Positions 47,090 through 55,731 of a DNA stretch of 64,000 bases are shown piece after piece. The notes beneath the pieces were generated by a model, which saw nothing but the letters and a program-made list of their open reading frames with translations, was not told the DNA's origin and searched no databases. Every line of letters starts with the position of its first letter. Positions within the stretch are counted from its first letter, which is position 1. The stretch is taken from the NCBI RefSeq assembly GCF_003634455.1, contig NZ_RBLC01000002.1, forward strand, positions 1-64,000, in the 5' to 3' direction. The stretch is from Flavobacterium endophyticum (lineage in GTDB: Bacteria > Bacteroidota > Bacteroidia > Flavobacteriales > Flavobacteriaceae). Position numbers and translations under genes: made by a program.

Positions 47090-47746
47090 TTATACACAGA
47101 CGATTTTATTTTTTATCGCATATAAAACCAAGCCTATCCTTGTCTTTATTTCCAGTTTGGCAAAGATATTTTCTCTATAGCCGTCAATCGTTTTGGGACT
47201 CAGGCACATTTCGTCTGCAATTTCCTTATAGGTTTTTTCACTGCAAGCACGCTTGATAAAGTCCAATTCTTTTTCTTTAAATTCGAGCTTTTTGTCTTTA
47301 TTATCGATTCTGTTTACTAAAATCCCAGAAACCATTTCCGTAAAAAAGTATCCTTTTTCTATTACGGTTTTTAGCGCATCATAGAAAATTGTAGGTGTTG
47401 TATCTTTCAACAGATAGCCTTTCGCGCCATTCTTGATCATTTTGATGATAATATCTTCTTCATTGTTTACAGAAAGTGCTATCGCCTTATAATCGGGCCT
47501 GTTTTCTTTAAGCCACATCATTGTCCCCAAGCCATCCAGGATAGGCATATTGACATCTAAAAGAATCAAATCGACCTCGATGTCTAAATTCTCTTTTTGC
47601 TCGAGAAACTGTATGAATTCTTTGCCGTTTTCAAAACTATGCGTGACTTCAAAGTCGTTAAAGCTGTTAATCAAAAATTTCAGCGACTGCGAAAACAGCA
47701 GATGGTCGTCTACTATAATGACCTTATTTTTTGTACTAGTTTTCAT
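47090..47746 (-). CDS. NarL/LuxR-type response regulator
   Basis: A 218-residue regulator. The receiver has IIVDDHLLF and phospho-acceptor D64 (LILLDVNMPILDG), with a lysine in GYLLKDTTP. The C-terminal LuxR-type helix-turn-helix is FKEKELDFIKRACSEKTYKE and SPKTIDGYRENIFAKLEI. It is the last gene of a four-gene minus-strand operon and overlaps the kinase gene by 11 bases, so the pair is translationally coupled. Confidence 0.93.
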   Translation of the reverse strand: MKTSTKNKVIIVDDHLLFSQSLKFLINSFNDFEVTHSFENGKEFIQFLEQKENLDIEVDLILLDVNMPILDGLGTMMWLKENRPDYKAIALSVNNEEDIIIKMIKNGAKGYLLKDTTPTIFYDALKTVIEKGYFFTEMVSGILVNRIDNKDKKLEFKEKELDFIKRACSEKTYKEIADEMCLSPKTIDGYRENIFAKLEIKTRIGLVLYAIKNKIVCV

Positions 47747-48524
47747 TGCTTATTCTTTTTGGGTAAGTAAATAATAGCTTGGTTCCTGAATTATCCGACT
47801 CAATCAAAACGGTAGCCCCAATAAGTTTTGCACGGACAATTATATTATTAAGCCCTGAACCGCTGCTTTTTTTCTTTGCATTAAAACCAATTCCGTGGTC
47901 GGTCAGCTTCATTTGTATGGTATCGTTGTCAAGACAGTCAATCTGGAAATCGATTACTTCGCTATGAGAATGTTTTAAAATATTGAGGATGGCTTCTTGG
48001 AAAATCCTGTAGATAATCAATTCATGCTCTACATTTATTTCAGGAAAATCTCCTTTCAGGCTAAAAGTGCAATCAATTTTTTTGAGCTTTCGGATTCGTT
48101 CTAAATCCAATTGTATGGCTTCTAAAAAATTAGATTCGAGTAAGTTATCTCTATTGATTATTCTTGACAAAGTTCTGATTTCGTCTAGTGACTTAGACAA
48201 CATGCCTTTTAAATCGTTTAGGTCGTCTCGGCTGACTTCTTTCTGATTTTGCATGTACAAGTTAATCTGCATGATGCCTACTGATAATATTTGTCCGATG
48301 TTATCGTGAAGCTCCCTGCTGATTTCCGACAATGTCTGGTCTTTCATCTCAATCCTGGATTTCACCAGCTCTGATTGAAAATGAAGATCGGATTCCATCT
48401 TTTCGATTAAAAAATTGGTTTTCTTTTTATGAAAATAGAAAAACAGTACTAGAATCAGTATCAGCAAAGTAAAAAGTACAATGCTTAATGAAATAACTAG
48501 TAATTGTATTTCTTTTCGCTCCAT
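47736..48524 (-). CDS. HisKA_3-type membrane histidine kinase
   Basis: A 262-residue kinase starting MERKEIQ. One N-terminal membrane helix (about 8-30) leads straight into the HisKA_3 domain with H73 in SRELHDNIGQIL, then a HATPase with FQEAILNILKHSHS, DHGIGF and GSGLNNIIVRAKL. It has no sensory domain of its own, so sensing probably comes from the upstream membrane protein or lipoprotein. It pairs with the overlapping NarL-type regulator. Its start overlaps the upstream membrane-protein gene by 28 bases; a longer start at 48617 would overlap far more. Confidence 0.88.
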   Translation of the reverse strand: MERKEIQLLVISLSIVLFTLLILILVLFFYFHKKKTNFLIEKMESDLHFQSELVKSRIEMKDQTLSEISRELHDNIGQILSVGIMQINLYMQNQKEVSRDDLNDLKGMLSKSLDEIRTLSRIINRDNLLESNFLEAIQLDLERIRKLKKIDCTFSLKGDFPEINVEHELIIYRIFQEAILNILKHSHSEVIDFQIDCLDNDTIQMKLTDHGIGFNAKKKSSGSGLNNIIVRAKLIGATVLIESDNSGTKLLFTYPKRISNEN

Positions 48525-49144
48525 ATAAATCCGATTATAAAACAACCGTACATCAAAAGATTTAAAATAAACAGCATCAAGCTGTAAATAGTTTCGTTGC
48601 TTTCTATCAAAAACCACTTAATAGCCAGCATAAAGGGCAAAAAAGGAACATGGAAAAGCAAGACGCCAAGTATAAACCAAAAAAAAATCGATTTTCCGAA
48701 ATTCAAAATTTTCTTTGAGTTAAATATTTCCACAAGGTACAAACATGATAGTATTAAAACAAATATAACTCCAAAAGCAAAACTAAACGTAAATGCCTCA
48801 AATATCGTTTTTTGTATAAAAATAAAATCACATATATAAAAAAGAACAAAAATAATAAGGAGTATATCGGCGAATCTCTTGTGGTTTCGATGAACCAATA
48901 AGTATTTCAAGAGAATCAAATAATAAGTAAAGCTAACAAGTATATAAATATTAAAAACACAATAATTTATGAGTCCTGTCCATCGCGTCAGATTGCTTCC
49001 GACAAATTCCGTCAGGACAGAAAAAAAGATCATGCCTAGCAAAGACTTAGCTTTATGACCAGGGAGTTTGTAAAGAAAAAACAACCCTACAATTCCTGCT
49101 AATAAAGCTAAGTAAATACTATAAAATCTTAAGTTTTCTAACAT
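48497..49144 (-). CDS. Polytopic membrane protein, probable sensor component
   Basis: A 215-residue very hydrophobic protein with about seven predicted helices and short loops. No domain is recognised. Both ends overlap other genes (1 base with the lipoprotein gene, 28 bases with the kinase gene), so it belongs to the kinase operon. A role as the ligand-sensing membrane partner of the sensor-less kinase is inferred from context. Confidence 0.72.
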   Translation of the reverse strand: MLENLRFYSIYLALLAGIVGLFFLYKLPGHKAKSLLGMIFFSVLTEFVGSNLTRWTGLINYCVFNIYILVSFTYYLILLKYLLVHRNHKRFADILLIIFVLFYICDFIFIQKTIFEAFTFSFAFGVIFVLILSCLYLVEIFNSKKILNFGKSIFFWFILGVLLFHVPFLPFMLAIKWFLIESNETIYSLMLFILNLLMYGCFIIGFIWSEKKYNY

Positions 49145-49668
49145 TATTTATTATAAGGATATGTCATTTTTGGAGGATTGCCCATTGATCCGTAATTCAT
49201 TGGAGAAAGATCGGTTATATCATAATGATTTTCCTCTTGGTCAGCTGTGCTATTCGACGTTCCTGTTCCCGCTTTCTGCTCGTCACTTTTTGCTCCTGTC
49301 GGCGAAAGAAATACGGTCGTCATTCCTGCTTTCTCTCCTAATTTCGGATCATTTGGATATTTACCAAAATACATTCTGATACCATCGACTGTATATCCTT
49401 TATTAATTCCTTCCGTTTTCACATAATTAATATATCTCTCTAGTTCTTCTACAGAATACCACACAGCATTGGCATCTTCCCTAATACTATCAACAGTCGC
49501 AGCTTTTGATTGCAATGTATTCATATTATAATTGCTATTCAACTGTAGCGCTAAATCATTTGTAATCAATTGGGTAGGCTTTTCATAAATTCTGTCTTCG
49601 CTGCAAGATTGGAGGAAAAAAGTTAAACAAAATAATCCAGCTAAAAAAATAGTTTTTGAGCTTTTCAT
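49144..49668 (-). CDS. Lipoprotein heading the two-component operon
   Basis: A 174-residue lipoprotein (lipobox FFLQSC). Middle region: DANAVWYSVEELERYINYVKTEG and YTVDGIRMYFGKYPNDPKLG, a pattern seen in flavobacterial secreted proteins of unknown function. The C-terminus is glycine/proline/tyrosine-rich and probably disordered. It shares one base with the next gene (TAATG). A possible extracellular sensor or effector for the operon; function unknown. Confidence 0.75.
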   Translation of the reverse strand: MKSSKTIFLAGLFCLTFFLQSCSEDRIYEKPTQLITNDLALQLNSNYNMNTLQSKAATVDSIREDANAVWYSVEELERYINYVKTEGINKGYTVDGIRMYFGKYPNDPKLGEKAGMTTVFLSPTGAKSDEQKAGTGTSNSTADQEENHYDITDLSPMNYGSMGNPPKMTYPYNK

Positions 49669-49727
49669 GTTTTAAAAGTTTAAGTTGTTAATAAGCAACA
49701 AAACTATCTTAATTGGAAAAATGTTGC

Positions 49728-49749
49728 AAGGGGAAAATTCCCCTTTTTT
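49728..49749 (+). other. Hairpin with T run in a divergent intergenic region
   Basis: AAGGGGAA/TTCCCCTT followed by six Ts on the plus strand, in the leader region of a minus-strand operon, where no plus-strand gene ends. It looks like a plus-strand terminator with no known transcript. Confidence 0.45.
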
Positions 49750-49931
49750 ATCAAGCCTTATTTCTTGTCTGCTCAGGAATAACTATTAAAAAATACAGGA
49801 AATAAGCTCTTTTACATACAATTATAAAAAATCAATTTTATACCGTTGTTTTTTGTGAGAAAGCTGATAAAGTGCGTATATCAAATAACCTTTATACAAC
49901 AAGTTAAGTGCAATTTAAAACCTTACAATCT

Positions 49932-50306
49932 ATGAATCCCTCAATAAACCGAATGATCAATATTCTTTCAAATAGAGTGCTGCGTCTAGAAAAAGTAAAC
50001 AGCGACACTGATTATTCCGACGAAGGTTGGTATGAAGAACAGAAATATGCCCTCTTTTTATATCCAGATTTCAGTTCTGTTTATGTTCTCGAATCCTTCA
50101 GCAATGTTTCAGGCGGAAATTTCTATCTGCCGAATCAAAATACTCAGAAATATAACGGAAAATGGAACGTCTGCGAAGAAGACCAAAAACTCTACCTCGA
50201 ACTGATTTTTGATGATAATTCATCGCAAAAACTAGAAACCGAAAATTTAGGTTATGGAATCCAAAAGCTTGGCGACCAAGTTTGGAATAGGTATCTCATT
50301 AGCTAA
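49932..50306 (+). CDS. Small cytoplasmic protein of unknown function
   Basis: A 124-residue protein from ATG 49932 (MNPSINRMINIL); an in-frame GTG lies eight codons upstream. It is acidic and strand-rich in the middle (KYALFLYPDFSSVYVLESFSN, KWNVCEEDQKLYLELIFDD) and has no leader. This resembles small lipocalin-like or DUF proteins lacking an export signal. No family assigned. Confidence 0.6.
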   Translation: MNPSINRMINILSNRVLRLEKVNSDTDYSDEGWYEEQKYALFLYPDFSSVYVLESFSNVSGGNFYLPNQNTQKYNGKWNVCEEDQKLYLELIFDDNSSQKLETENLGYGIQKLGDQVWNRYLIS

Positions 50307-50533
50307 ATTAGTTATAAGTCATTTTGTAGTGCAATTCTGTCTCGTTTGTTATCCTGAATGCCAATACTAAATATAAAACAAAAAGACAAAAAAGCATTTT
50401 AGCAATAGGATAAAAACATTGCCTTCTTTGCTTCTTTTATGAATTTTAAATATTTGGTCTTTTCTGATTAATTTTCGTTTTTATGAATAATTTTATCTTA
50501 AAAAGTATTTAATTTGTATAAAAACGAACAATT

Positions 50534-51394
50534 ATGAAATGGCAAGGTAGACGTCAGAGTGATAATATGGAAGACCGTAGAGGCTTAGGCTCAACCGGCA
50601 AAGTAGTCGCCGGAGGCGGGATTATTGGTATTATTATATTATTAGTAAATATTTTTGGTGGTGAAAATGCCCAAAATATTGCTCCCATTTTAGAACAATT
50701 GCAACAAGGTCAATCCGCTTCTACAGAGTCCAGGGAATTGACTGCCAAAGAGAAAGAAGAAGGAGAATTTGTAAATGCCCTTCTAGTTGACAATGAAGAT
50801 GTCTGGACTAAAATCTTCAAAGAAAACGGATGGACCTATAAAGCGCCTAAATTAGTTTTATTTAGTGGACAAGTTCAGACGGCCTGCGGCGGAGCCAGCT
50901 CAGCTTCTGGCCCGTTCTATTGTCCAGGCGATCAAAAAGTATATATGGACATGTCGTTTTTTGAAGAGTTAAAATCGAAGTTTGGCGCCAAAGGCGGTGA
51001 TTTTGCTGTAGCTTATGTGGTCGCCCATGAAATTGGACACCACGTACAGACGCTTTTAGGGACTTCTGCAAAAATGAGACAAATGCAACAGGGTCTTAGT
51101 GAAGCCGAAGCCAACAAACTTTCTGTAGCTTTAGAGCTCCAAGCTGATTTTTATGCTGGCGTATGGACACACTACAACGAAGAAATGAACCAAATCTTAG
51201 AACCAGGCGATATTGAAGAAGCCCTAAGCGCCGCAAATGCTGTAGGCGATGATGCCATTCAAAAGAAAATGCAAGGCCAAGTTGTTCCCGATTCTTTTAC
51301 GCATGGAACATCAGAGCAGCGAATGTACTGGTTTAATAAAGGTTTTAAAACCGGTGATATAAAACAAGGTGATACTTTTGCAGAAATAGAATAA
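50534..51394 (+). CDS. YpfJ-type neutral zinc metallopeptidase
   Basis: A 286-residue membrane-anchored zincin. A short cytoplasmic end (KWQGRRQSDNMEDRRG) matches the family start, and one membrane helix lies at about 23-43. The catalytic domain has ACGGASSASGPFYCPGDQKVYMD, the zinc motif VVAHEIGHHVQ, ALELQADFYAGVW (third ligand glutamate) and a closing FTHGTSEQRMYWFNKGF. Substrate unknown. Single gene with its own terminator. Confidence 0.93.
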   Translation: MKWQGRRQSDNMEDRRGLGSTGKVVAGGGIIGIIILLVNIFGGENAQNIAPILEQLQQGQSASTESRELTAKEKEEGEFVNALLVDNEDVWTKIFKENGWTYKAPKLVLFSGQVQTACGGASSASGPFYCPGDQKVYMDMSFFEELKSKFGAKGGDFAVAYVVAHEIGHHVQTLLGTSAKMRQMQQGLSEAEANKLSVALELQADFYAGVWTHYNEEMNQILEPGDIEEALSAANAVGDDAIQKKMQGQVVPDSFTHGTSEQRMYWFNKGFKTGDIKQGDTFAEIE

Positions 51395-51397
51395 AGG

Positions 51398-51426
51398 AAG
51401 AGGATTCAAATGGAATCCTCTTTTTA
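51398..51426 (+). terminator. Terminator of the YpfJ-type gene
   Basis: A 10-bp stem (AAGAGGATTC/GAATCCTCTT) followed by a T run. Confidence 0.85.
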
Positions 51427-51455
51427 AATAAATTAATCCCAATCCCTCAACCAAC

Positions 51456-53897
51456 ATGAAAAAAATTATTTATTTCTTATTGCTAATGAATTTTATAACA
51501 CTTAATGTGTTTTCACAAAATCAATTAATTACCTATGCAAGCCCTCCGGATACATTAGTAGAAAACAATCCTCCATTGCTTGCTCCTTTAACGGGTTTGA
51601 CAGGAATAACACCTGCAAACTATTTGGTAGGCAGAAATACTAAGTATTCCGTCAGAGTTAAAGAAACAGGTTCATCTACTTGGAAAGATTTATTTGTCTA
51701 TAGCACTTTTGTAAATAATACCCATGGAACTTTGACCAAAAGCGAAAGGTCTTCATTTGTAAATTTTGATTTCAGTGGTTCGGTAACAATTGAAATTACC
51801 TTCAATACTCTGCCTGACCTTAATGGTGCTAGCATACTAATAAGACCTTTATCAAGAAATATTATACCAATTATTGAGGATAATAAAATCATTTTTACTT
51901 TAACAAATCCGGGTAAATTTTCGATTGAACCTGGTGGAAATAGATATAGTGGCTTACATCTTTTTGCTAACGGAATTTCAAATTATACAGCTCCTACAGC
52001 ATCTTCAGGATCTGAAGTATATACTTATGAGGCTGGAGAGCATATCTATGACTTAAACCTGAATAATATAAATAAAAAAATCCATATAAGGTCTGGAGCT
52101 GTTTTAATCGTAAGACCCGTTTCCGAAGATTATTCAAATTATAAATCAAGAATAAAATTGCTAGCCAACGACGAAATATACATAGAAGGAGGCGGTGTCT
52201 TAAAAGGCGGAGTGATAGCCGAAGATGTCAGCAATGTAAAAATATATGGTAGAGGTATCATCGACTTAACCAATCACAGAAAACAATACGATGAAGTTTT
52301 TAGCAATTATGACTATATAAGGCCAATAACCTTTTTCAGATGTAATAATGTCCTTGTCGATGGTGTGACACTCAATGACTCTCAAGATGTAAATATGTTT
52401 TTAGGCGATAATAACTATGTTACTATTAATAATGTAAAAGTATTTTCAAGAGCTAGATGGGGAGATGGTATTCACATGAAAGGGTGTATGAATGTTGATA
52501 TTAATGATTGTTTTCTGAGAACTTCAGACGATTGCATTTCTATATATGCTTCTAGATATACTCCGCCAAGTTGGAATGAAACTTATCTTAACAGACCCGC
52601 ATTAAATATAAATGTGCAGAATACTAGTTTATATGCTGATAAGGCGCATCCAATAGAAATAGGCTGGCATGGCAATGAAGAAAGGAATGGCATAGAAGGC
52701 CTAGATATTTACAATTTGTTTTTTAATAATATAGATATCTTAGAACATGATGAGATTTGGATTAATCCTGATGGGACCGTTCGCGAAAATGCGGGAGATT
52801 TCTTGGGCGCCATCTCAATCAACTGTTCAGATGGCAATAAATGCAGTAATTTTTTATTTAAAGACATTAGAGTGGAAGATTTTTCAAATGGAAGATTATT
52901 ATCTGTAAATGTTGAAAGCGGAGGTGTTGGAGCGGCTATGACAGATGGTAAAAGAGTTGAAAATATACGTTTTGAAAATTTGAGTTATAATGGTTACGGG
53001 GAAAAGCCTTCTTCAATAAAAGGATTAAGTTGCGATAGATACGTCAATGGAGTACATTTCGAAAACTTTAAAGTCAACGGAACTTTAATAGAAGACCTTT
53101 CAGACTATAATATTAATGGAGTCAATATGATCAATACAAATGACTTTGCCTACAATATTACCTTTCAAGAAGCTAATAATTTTTCTAATTCTCTAGATTC
53201 TGGCTTATATACTATTAGCAATTTAGATACAAATTTGTACCTGCAAAAAAATCCTAGCCTTCCGTATGCCAATTCTTTAGCTATTGGAAGTACTTCTTTT
53301 GCCGACAATCAAGTTTGGGAAGTAATCAAATTAGGTACAGGACATTACAAAATAAAAAATAACAGCACTGGAAAATTTCTTCAAAACTCAATTGATCTTC
53401 AATCTGTTAACTGTAAAGGAAGATATGTACAACTATCAGACGAATCATCTTCGACATTCCAAGAATGGAAAATTGTTGAAGACGGCCTAGGCTACAAAAT
53501 AAACAATGCCTATACAAGGGCTTATTTACATCGTTCTGATGAAACAAATAGTTATTTATTGGCCTTACCTAAAATTGATAATGAGCCACGTCAAAAATGG
53601 AAATTTACTCCATACACTCCACTCATTCCTTTTGGTAGCCGACTTAAAGCTAATAATCCTAAAAATATTAATGTTTATCCAAACCCTTTAGTTGACTATA
53701 TAAACATTAACAATCTTACAATTAAGAATGCAACATTTAAACTTATAGATTTTCAAGGAAGAATAATAAGCACTAAACAAATAGATACTGAAGATTCTCA
53801 AATCTATGTTGGCAATTTGGCAAATGGTATTTATGTAGTGATGATTGAAGATAATGGCCAAATCATATATTCAAATAAATTTGTAAAATCACTTTAG
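51456..53897 (+). CDS. T9SS-exported pectinase-fold glycoside hydrolase with ricin-type lectin domain
   Basis: An 813-residue secreted protein with a signal peptide (ends NVFSQ). An N-terminal beta sandwich (about 25-190) precedes a parallel beta-helix (about 190-570). The helix has GGGVLKGGVIAEDVSNVKIYG, DGIHMKGCMNVDINDC, a paired aspartate in TSDDCISIYAS and IEIGWHGN, in the order of GH28 polygalacturonase / GH49-type active sites. A ricin-type region follows (about 575-715, with NQVWEV, FQEWKI and RQKWKF). The last 80 residues (VYPNPLVDYI, FKLIDFQGR, LANGIYVVMI) form a type A T9SS signal. Probable polysaccharide hydrolase; substrate unproved. Base composition is more A+T-rich than its neighbours, and there is no SusCD pair nearby, so transfer is possible. 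Confidence 0.85.
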   Translation: MKKIIYFLLLMNFITLNVFSQNQLITYASPPDTLVENNPPLLAPLTGLTGITPANYLVGRNTKYSVRVKETGSSTWKDLFVYSTFVNNTHGTLTKSERSSFVNFDFSGSVTIEITFNTLPDLNGASILIRPLSRNIIPIIEDNKIIFTLTNPGKFSIEPGGNRYSGLHLFANGISNYTAPTASSGSEVYTYEAGEHIYDLNLNNINKKIHIRSGAVLIVRPVSEDYSNYKSRIKLLANDEIYIEGGGVLKGGVIAEDVSNVKIYGRGIIDLTNHRKQYDEVFSNYDYIRPITFFRCNNVLVDGVTLNDSQDVNMFLGDNNYVTINNVKVFSRARWGDGIHMKGCMNVDINDCFLRTSDDCISIYASRYTPPSWNETYLNRPALNINVQNTSLYADKAHPIEIGWHGNEERNGIEGLDIYNLFFNNIDILEHDEIWINPDGTVRENAGDFLGAISINCSDGNKCSNFLFKDIRVEDFSNGRLLSVNVESGGVGAAMTDGKRVENIRFENLSYNGYGEKPSSIKGLSCDRYVNGVHFENFKVNGTLIEDLSDYNINGVNMINTNDFAYNITFQEANNFSNSLDSGLYTISNLDTNLYLQKNPSLPYANSLAIGSTSFADNQVWEVIKLGTGHYKIKNNSTGKFLQNSIDLQSVNCKGRYVQLSDESSSTFQEWKIVEDGLGYKINNAYTRAYLHRSDETNSYLLALPKIDNEPRQKWKFTPYTPLIPFGSRLKANNPKNINVYPNPLVDYININNLTIKNATFKLIDFQGRIISTKQIDTEDSQIYVGNLANGIYVVMIEDNGQIIYSNKFVKSL

Positions 53898-53916
53898 ATT
53901 TTTTCATTTATAAAAC

Positions 53917-53946
53917 TTAGATAGGGTTTTGTATACCCTATCTAAG
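53917..53946. other. Hairpin after the glycoside-hydrolase gene
   Basis: An 11-bp stem (CTTAGATAGGG/CCCTATCTAAG) with a 9-base loop. The T run is weak. Probably a terminator or mRNA 3' end. Confidence 0.55.
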
Positions 53947-53964
53947 CAATAAAAGTTTTAAATC

Positions 53965-53999
53965 AACATTAAAGCCTATGTACAATAGGCTTTAATGTT
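53965..53999. terminator. Probable bidirectional terminator
   Basis: A 15-bp perfect stem (AACATTAAAGCCTAT with its complement) and a 5-base loop, between the convergent hydrolase and comM genes. Confidence 0.65.
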
Positions 54000-54002
54000 T
54001 TA

Positions 54003-54035
54003 TCCAAGCCACCCCTCTCTATCCAAACTTCGATA
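54003..54035 (-). pseudogene. Orphaned C-terminal codons of comM beyond the amber stop
   Basis: In frame with comM and directly past its TAG, the minus strand encodes YRSLDREGWLG and then TAA. These residues are the expected end of the family, so they look like coding sequence detached by a point mutation (or read through by a suppressor). Confidence 0.65.
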
Positions 54036-55535
54036 CTAAATAGCCTCTGCAATATGATTTGAATCTATATCTGCAGCATTTTCTAAGTCAGCTATAGTAC
54101 GGGCTACCTTTAAAATCCGGTCATAAGCTCTGGCTGAAAGATTCAGTCTTTCCATTGCCGACCTTAGCAATTGCTTTGACTTTTCTTCTAGCACACAAAA
54201 TTCTCGAATATGCCTGGAAGTCATCTGCGCATTGTAATTCACCTGGCCGTACTCTAAAAACCTAAGGGCCTGGATTTCTCTTGCCTTGATCACTCTTTCT
54301 CGGATGCTGGCACTGTTCTCCATTTTTCTTTCTTCTGAAAGCTTGTCAAACGGCACGGGAGTTACTTCAATATGAATATCAATCCGATCTAACAAAGGTC
54401 CTGAAATCTTGCTCATATAGCGGTTCATTTCATTTGGAGATGAAGTCATAGAGGCACTTGGATTGTTAAAAAATCCACTCGGACTAGGATTCATACTAGC
54501 AACCAGCATAAATGATGCTGGATAAGTAACCGTAAATTTCGCCCTTGAAATAGTAACTTCTCGATCTTCCAACGGCTGCCGCATGACTTCCAGTACTTCT
54601 CGTTTAAACTCAGGCAACTCATCCAAAAACAAGACACCATTATGCGCCATTGAGATTTCTCCCGGCTGCGGGTAACTTCCGCCGCCTACGAGTGCTACAT
54701 TTGAAATCGTATGATGGGGACTGCGAAACGGCCTTTGGTTCATCAACCCTGCGTCTTTTACTTTTCCAGCTACGCTGTGTATTTTTGTAGTTTCTAAAGC
54801 TTCACGCAATGTCATGGGAGGTAAAATGCTGGGCAGTCGCTTGGCTAGCATCGTCTTGCCAGCTCCAGGCGGACCTATGAGTATAATATTATGTCCTCCT
54901 GCTGCAGCAATTTCCATACAACGCTTGATAGACTCCTGCCCTTTTACATCACTAAAATCAAAATCTGGAAAATCCAATGTCTTATAAAATTCTTCTCGTG
55001 TATCAAAAACAGCAGGCTCCATAGTACTCTTGCCTTCAAAGAAGTCGATAACTTCTTGAACATTTTCGACGCCATACACTTCAAGCTCTGAAACAATAGC
55101 AGCTTCCTTTAAGTTTTGTTTCGGAAGAAAAAATCCTTTAAAACCTTCCTCTTTAGCCTTAATGGCAATTGGCAAAGCTCCGCGAATCGGCTGCAGACTT
55201 CCGTCTAGCGAGAGTTCGCCCATGATAATATACTTATCCACATCATCAGACTGAATCTGTCCTGAAGCCACAAGAATACCTATTGCCAATGTAAGATCAT
55301 AGGCAGAACCTTCTTTTCGCAAATCGGCTGGCGCCATGTTAATCGTGATTTTCTTTCCCGGCAGCTGGTAGCCGTTATTTTTTAATGCCGCAGCTATTCG
55401 GTAGCTGCTTTCTTTGATGGCATTATCGGGCAATCCTACCAAGTGGTAGCCTATGCCTTTGTCTATATTTACTTCAATGGTAATGGTTGTGGCTTCAACG
55501 CCAAAAACGGCGCTTCCGTATACTTTTACTAACAT
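54036..55535 (-). CDS. ComM/YifB-family Mg-chelatase-like AAA+ ATPase, C-terminus cut by an amber codon
   Basis: A 499-residue protein. The N-terminal Lon-S5-like ChlI domain (about 1-165: VFGVEATTITIEVNIDKG, GSAYDLTLAIGIL) precedes a AAA+ Mg-chelatase module (Walker A LIGPPGAGKTMLAKRLPSI, HNGVLFLDELPEF). The helical C-terminal domain is LNLSARAYDRILKVARTIADLE. In H. influenzae and V. cholerae ComM is a hexameric helicase for branch migration in natural transformation. Here the frame stops at TAG after HIAEAI, but the next codons read on as YRSLDREGWLG before a second stop. The family normally has a glutamine at the TAG position, so this is probably a CAG/CAA-derived nonsense change removing about 12 residues. 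Confidence 0.93.
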   Translation of the reverse strand: MLVKVYGSAVFGVEATTITIEVNIDKGIGYHLVGLPDNAIKESSYRIAAALKNNGYQLPGKKITINMAPADLRKEGSAYDLTLAIGILVASGQIQSDDVDKYIIMGELSLDGSLQPIRGALPIAIKAKEEGFKGFFLPKQNLKEAAIVSELEVYGVENVQEVIDFFEGKSTMEPAVFDTREEFYKTLDFPDFDFSDVKGQESIKRCMEIAAAGGHNIILIGPPGAGKTMLAKRLPSILPPMTLREALETTKIHSVAGKVKDAGLMNQRPFRSPHHTISNVALVGGGSYPQPGEISMAHNGVLFLDELPEFKREVLEVMRQPLEDREVTISRAKFTVTYPASFMLVASMNPSPSGFFNNPSASMTSSPNEMNRYMSKISGPLLDRIDIHIEVTPVPFDKLSEERKMENSASIRERVIKAREIQALRFLEYGQVNYNAQMTSRHIREFCVLEEKSKQLLRSAMERLNLSARAYDRILKVARTIADLENAADIDSNHIAEAI

Positions 55536-55731
55536 GGCTTATAAATTATATACGCTAAAATACTAATTTTCTTGTTTCAGCATTGAAAAAAATAAAATCT
55601 AATTCTGTTAAACTCAGTAATAAATGTGGAATAGAAGCATAAATGAAATATTTTTATCTTTTTAATTAAAAACAGAAAACCATTAACTCATTTTTTTCGT
55701 ATAAGTAGAACACCCTTATTATTTGCTTCCA

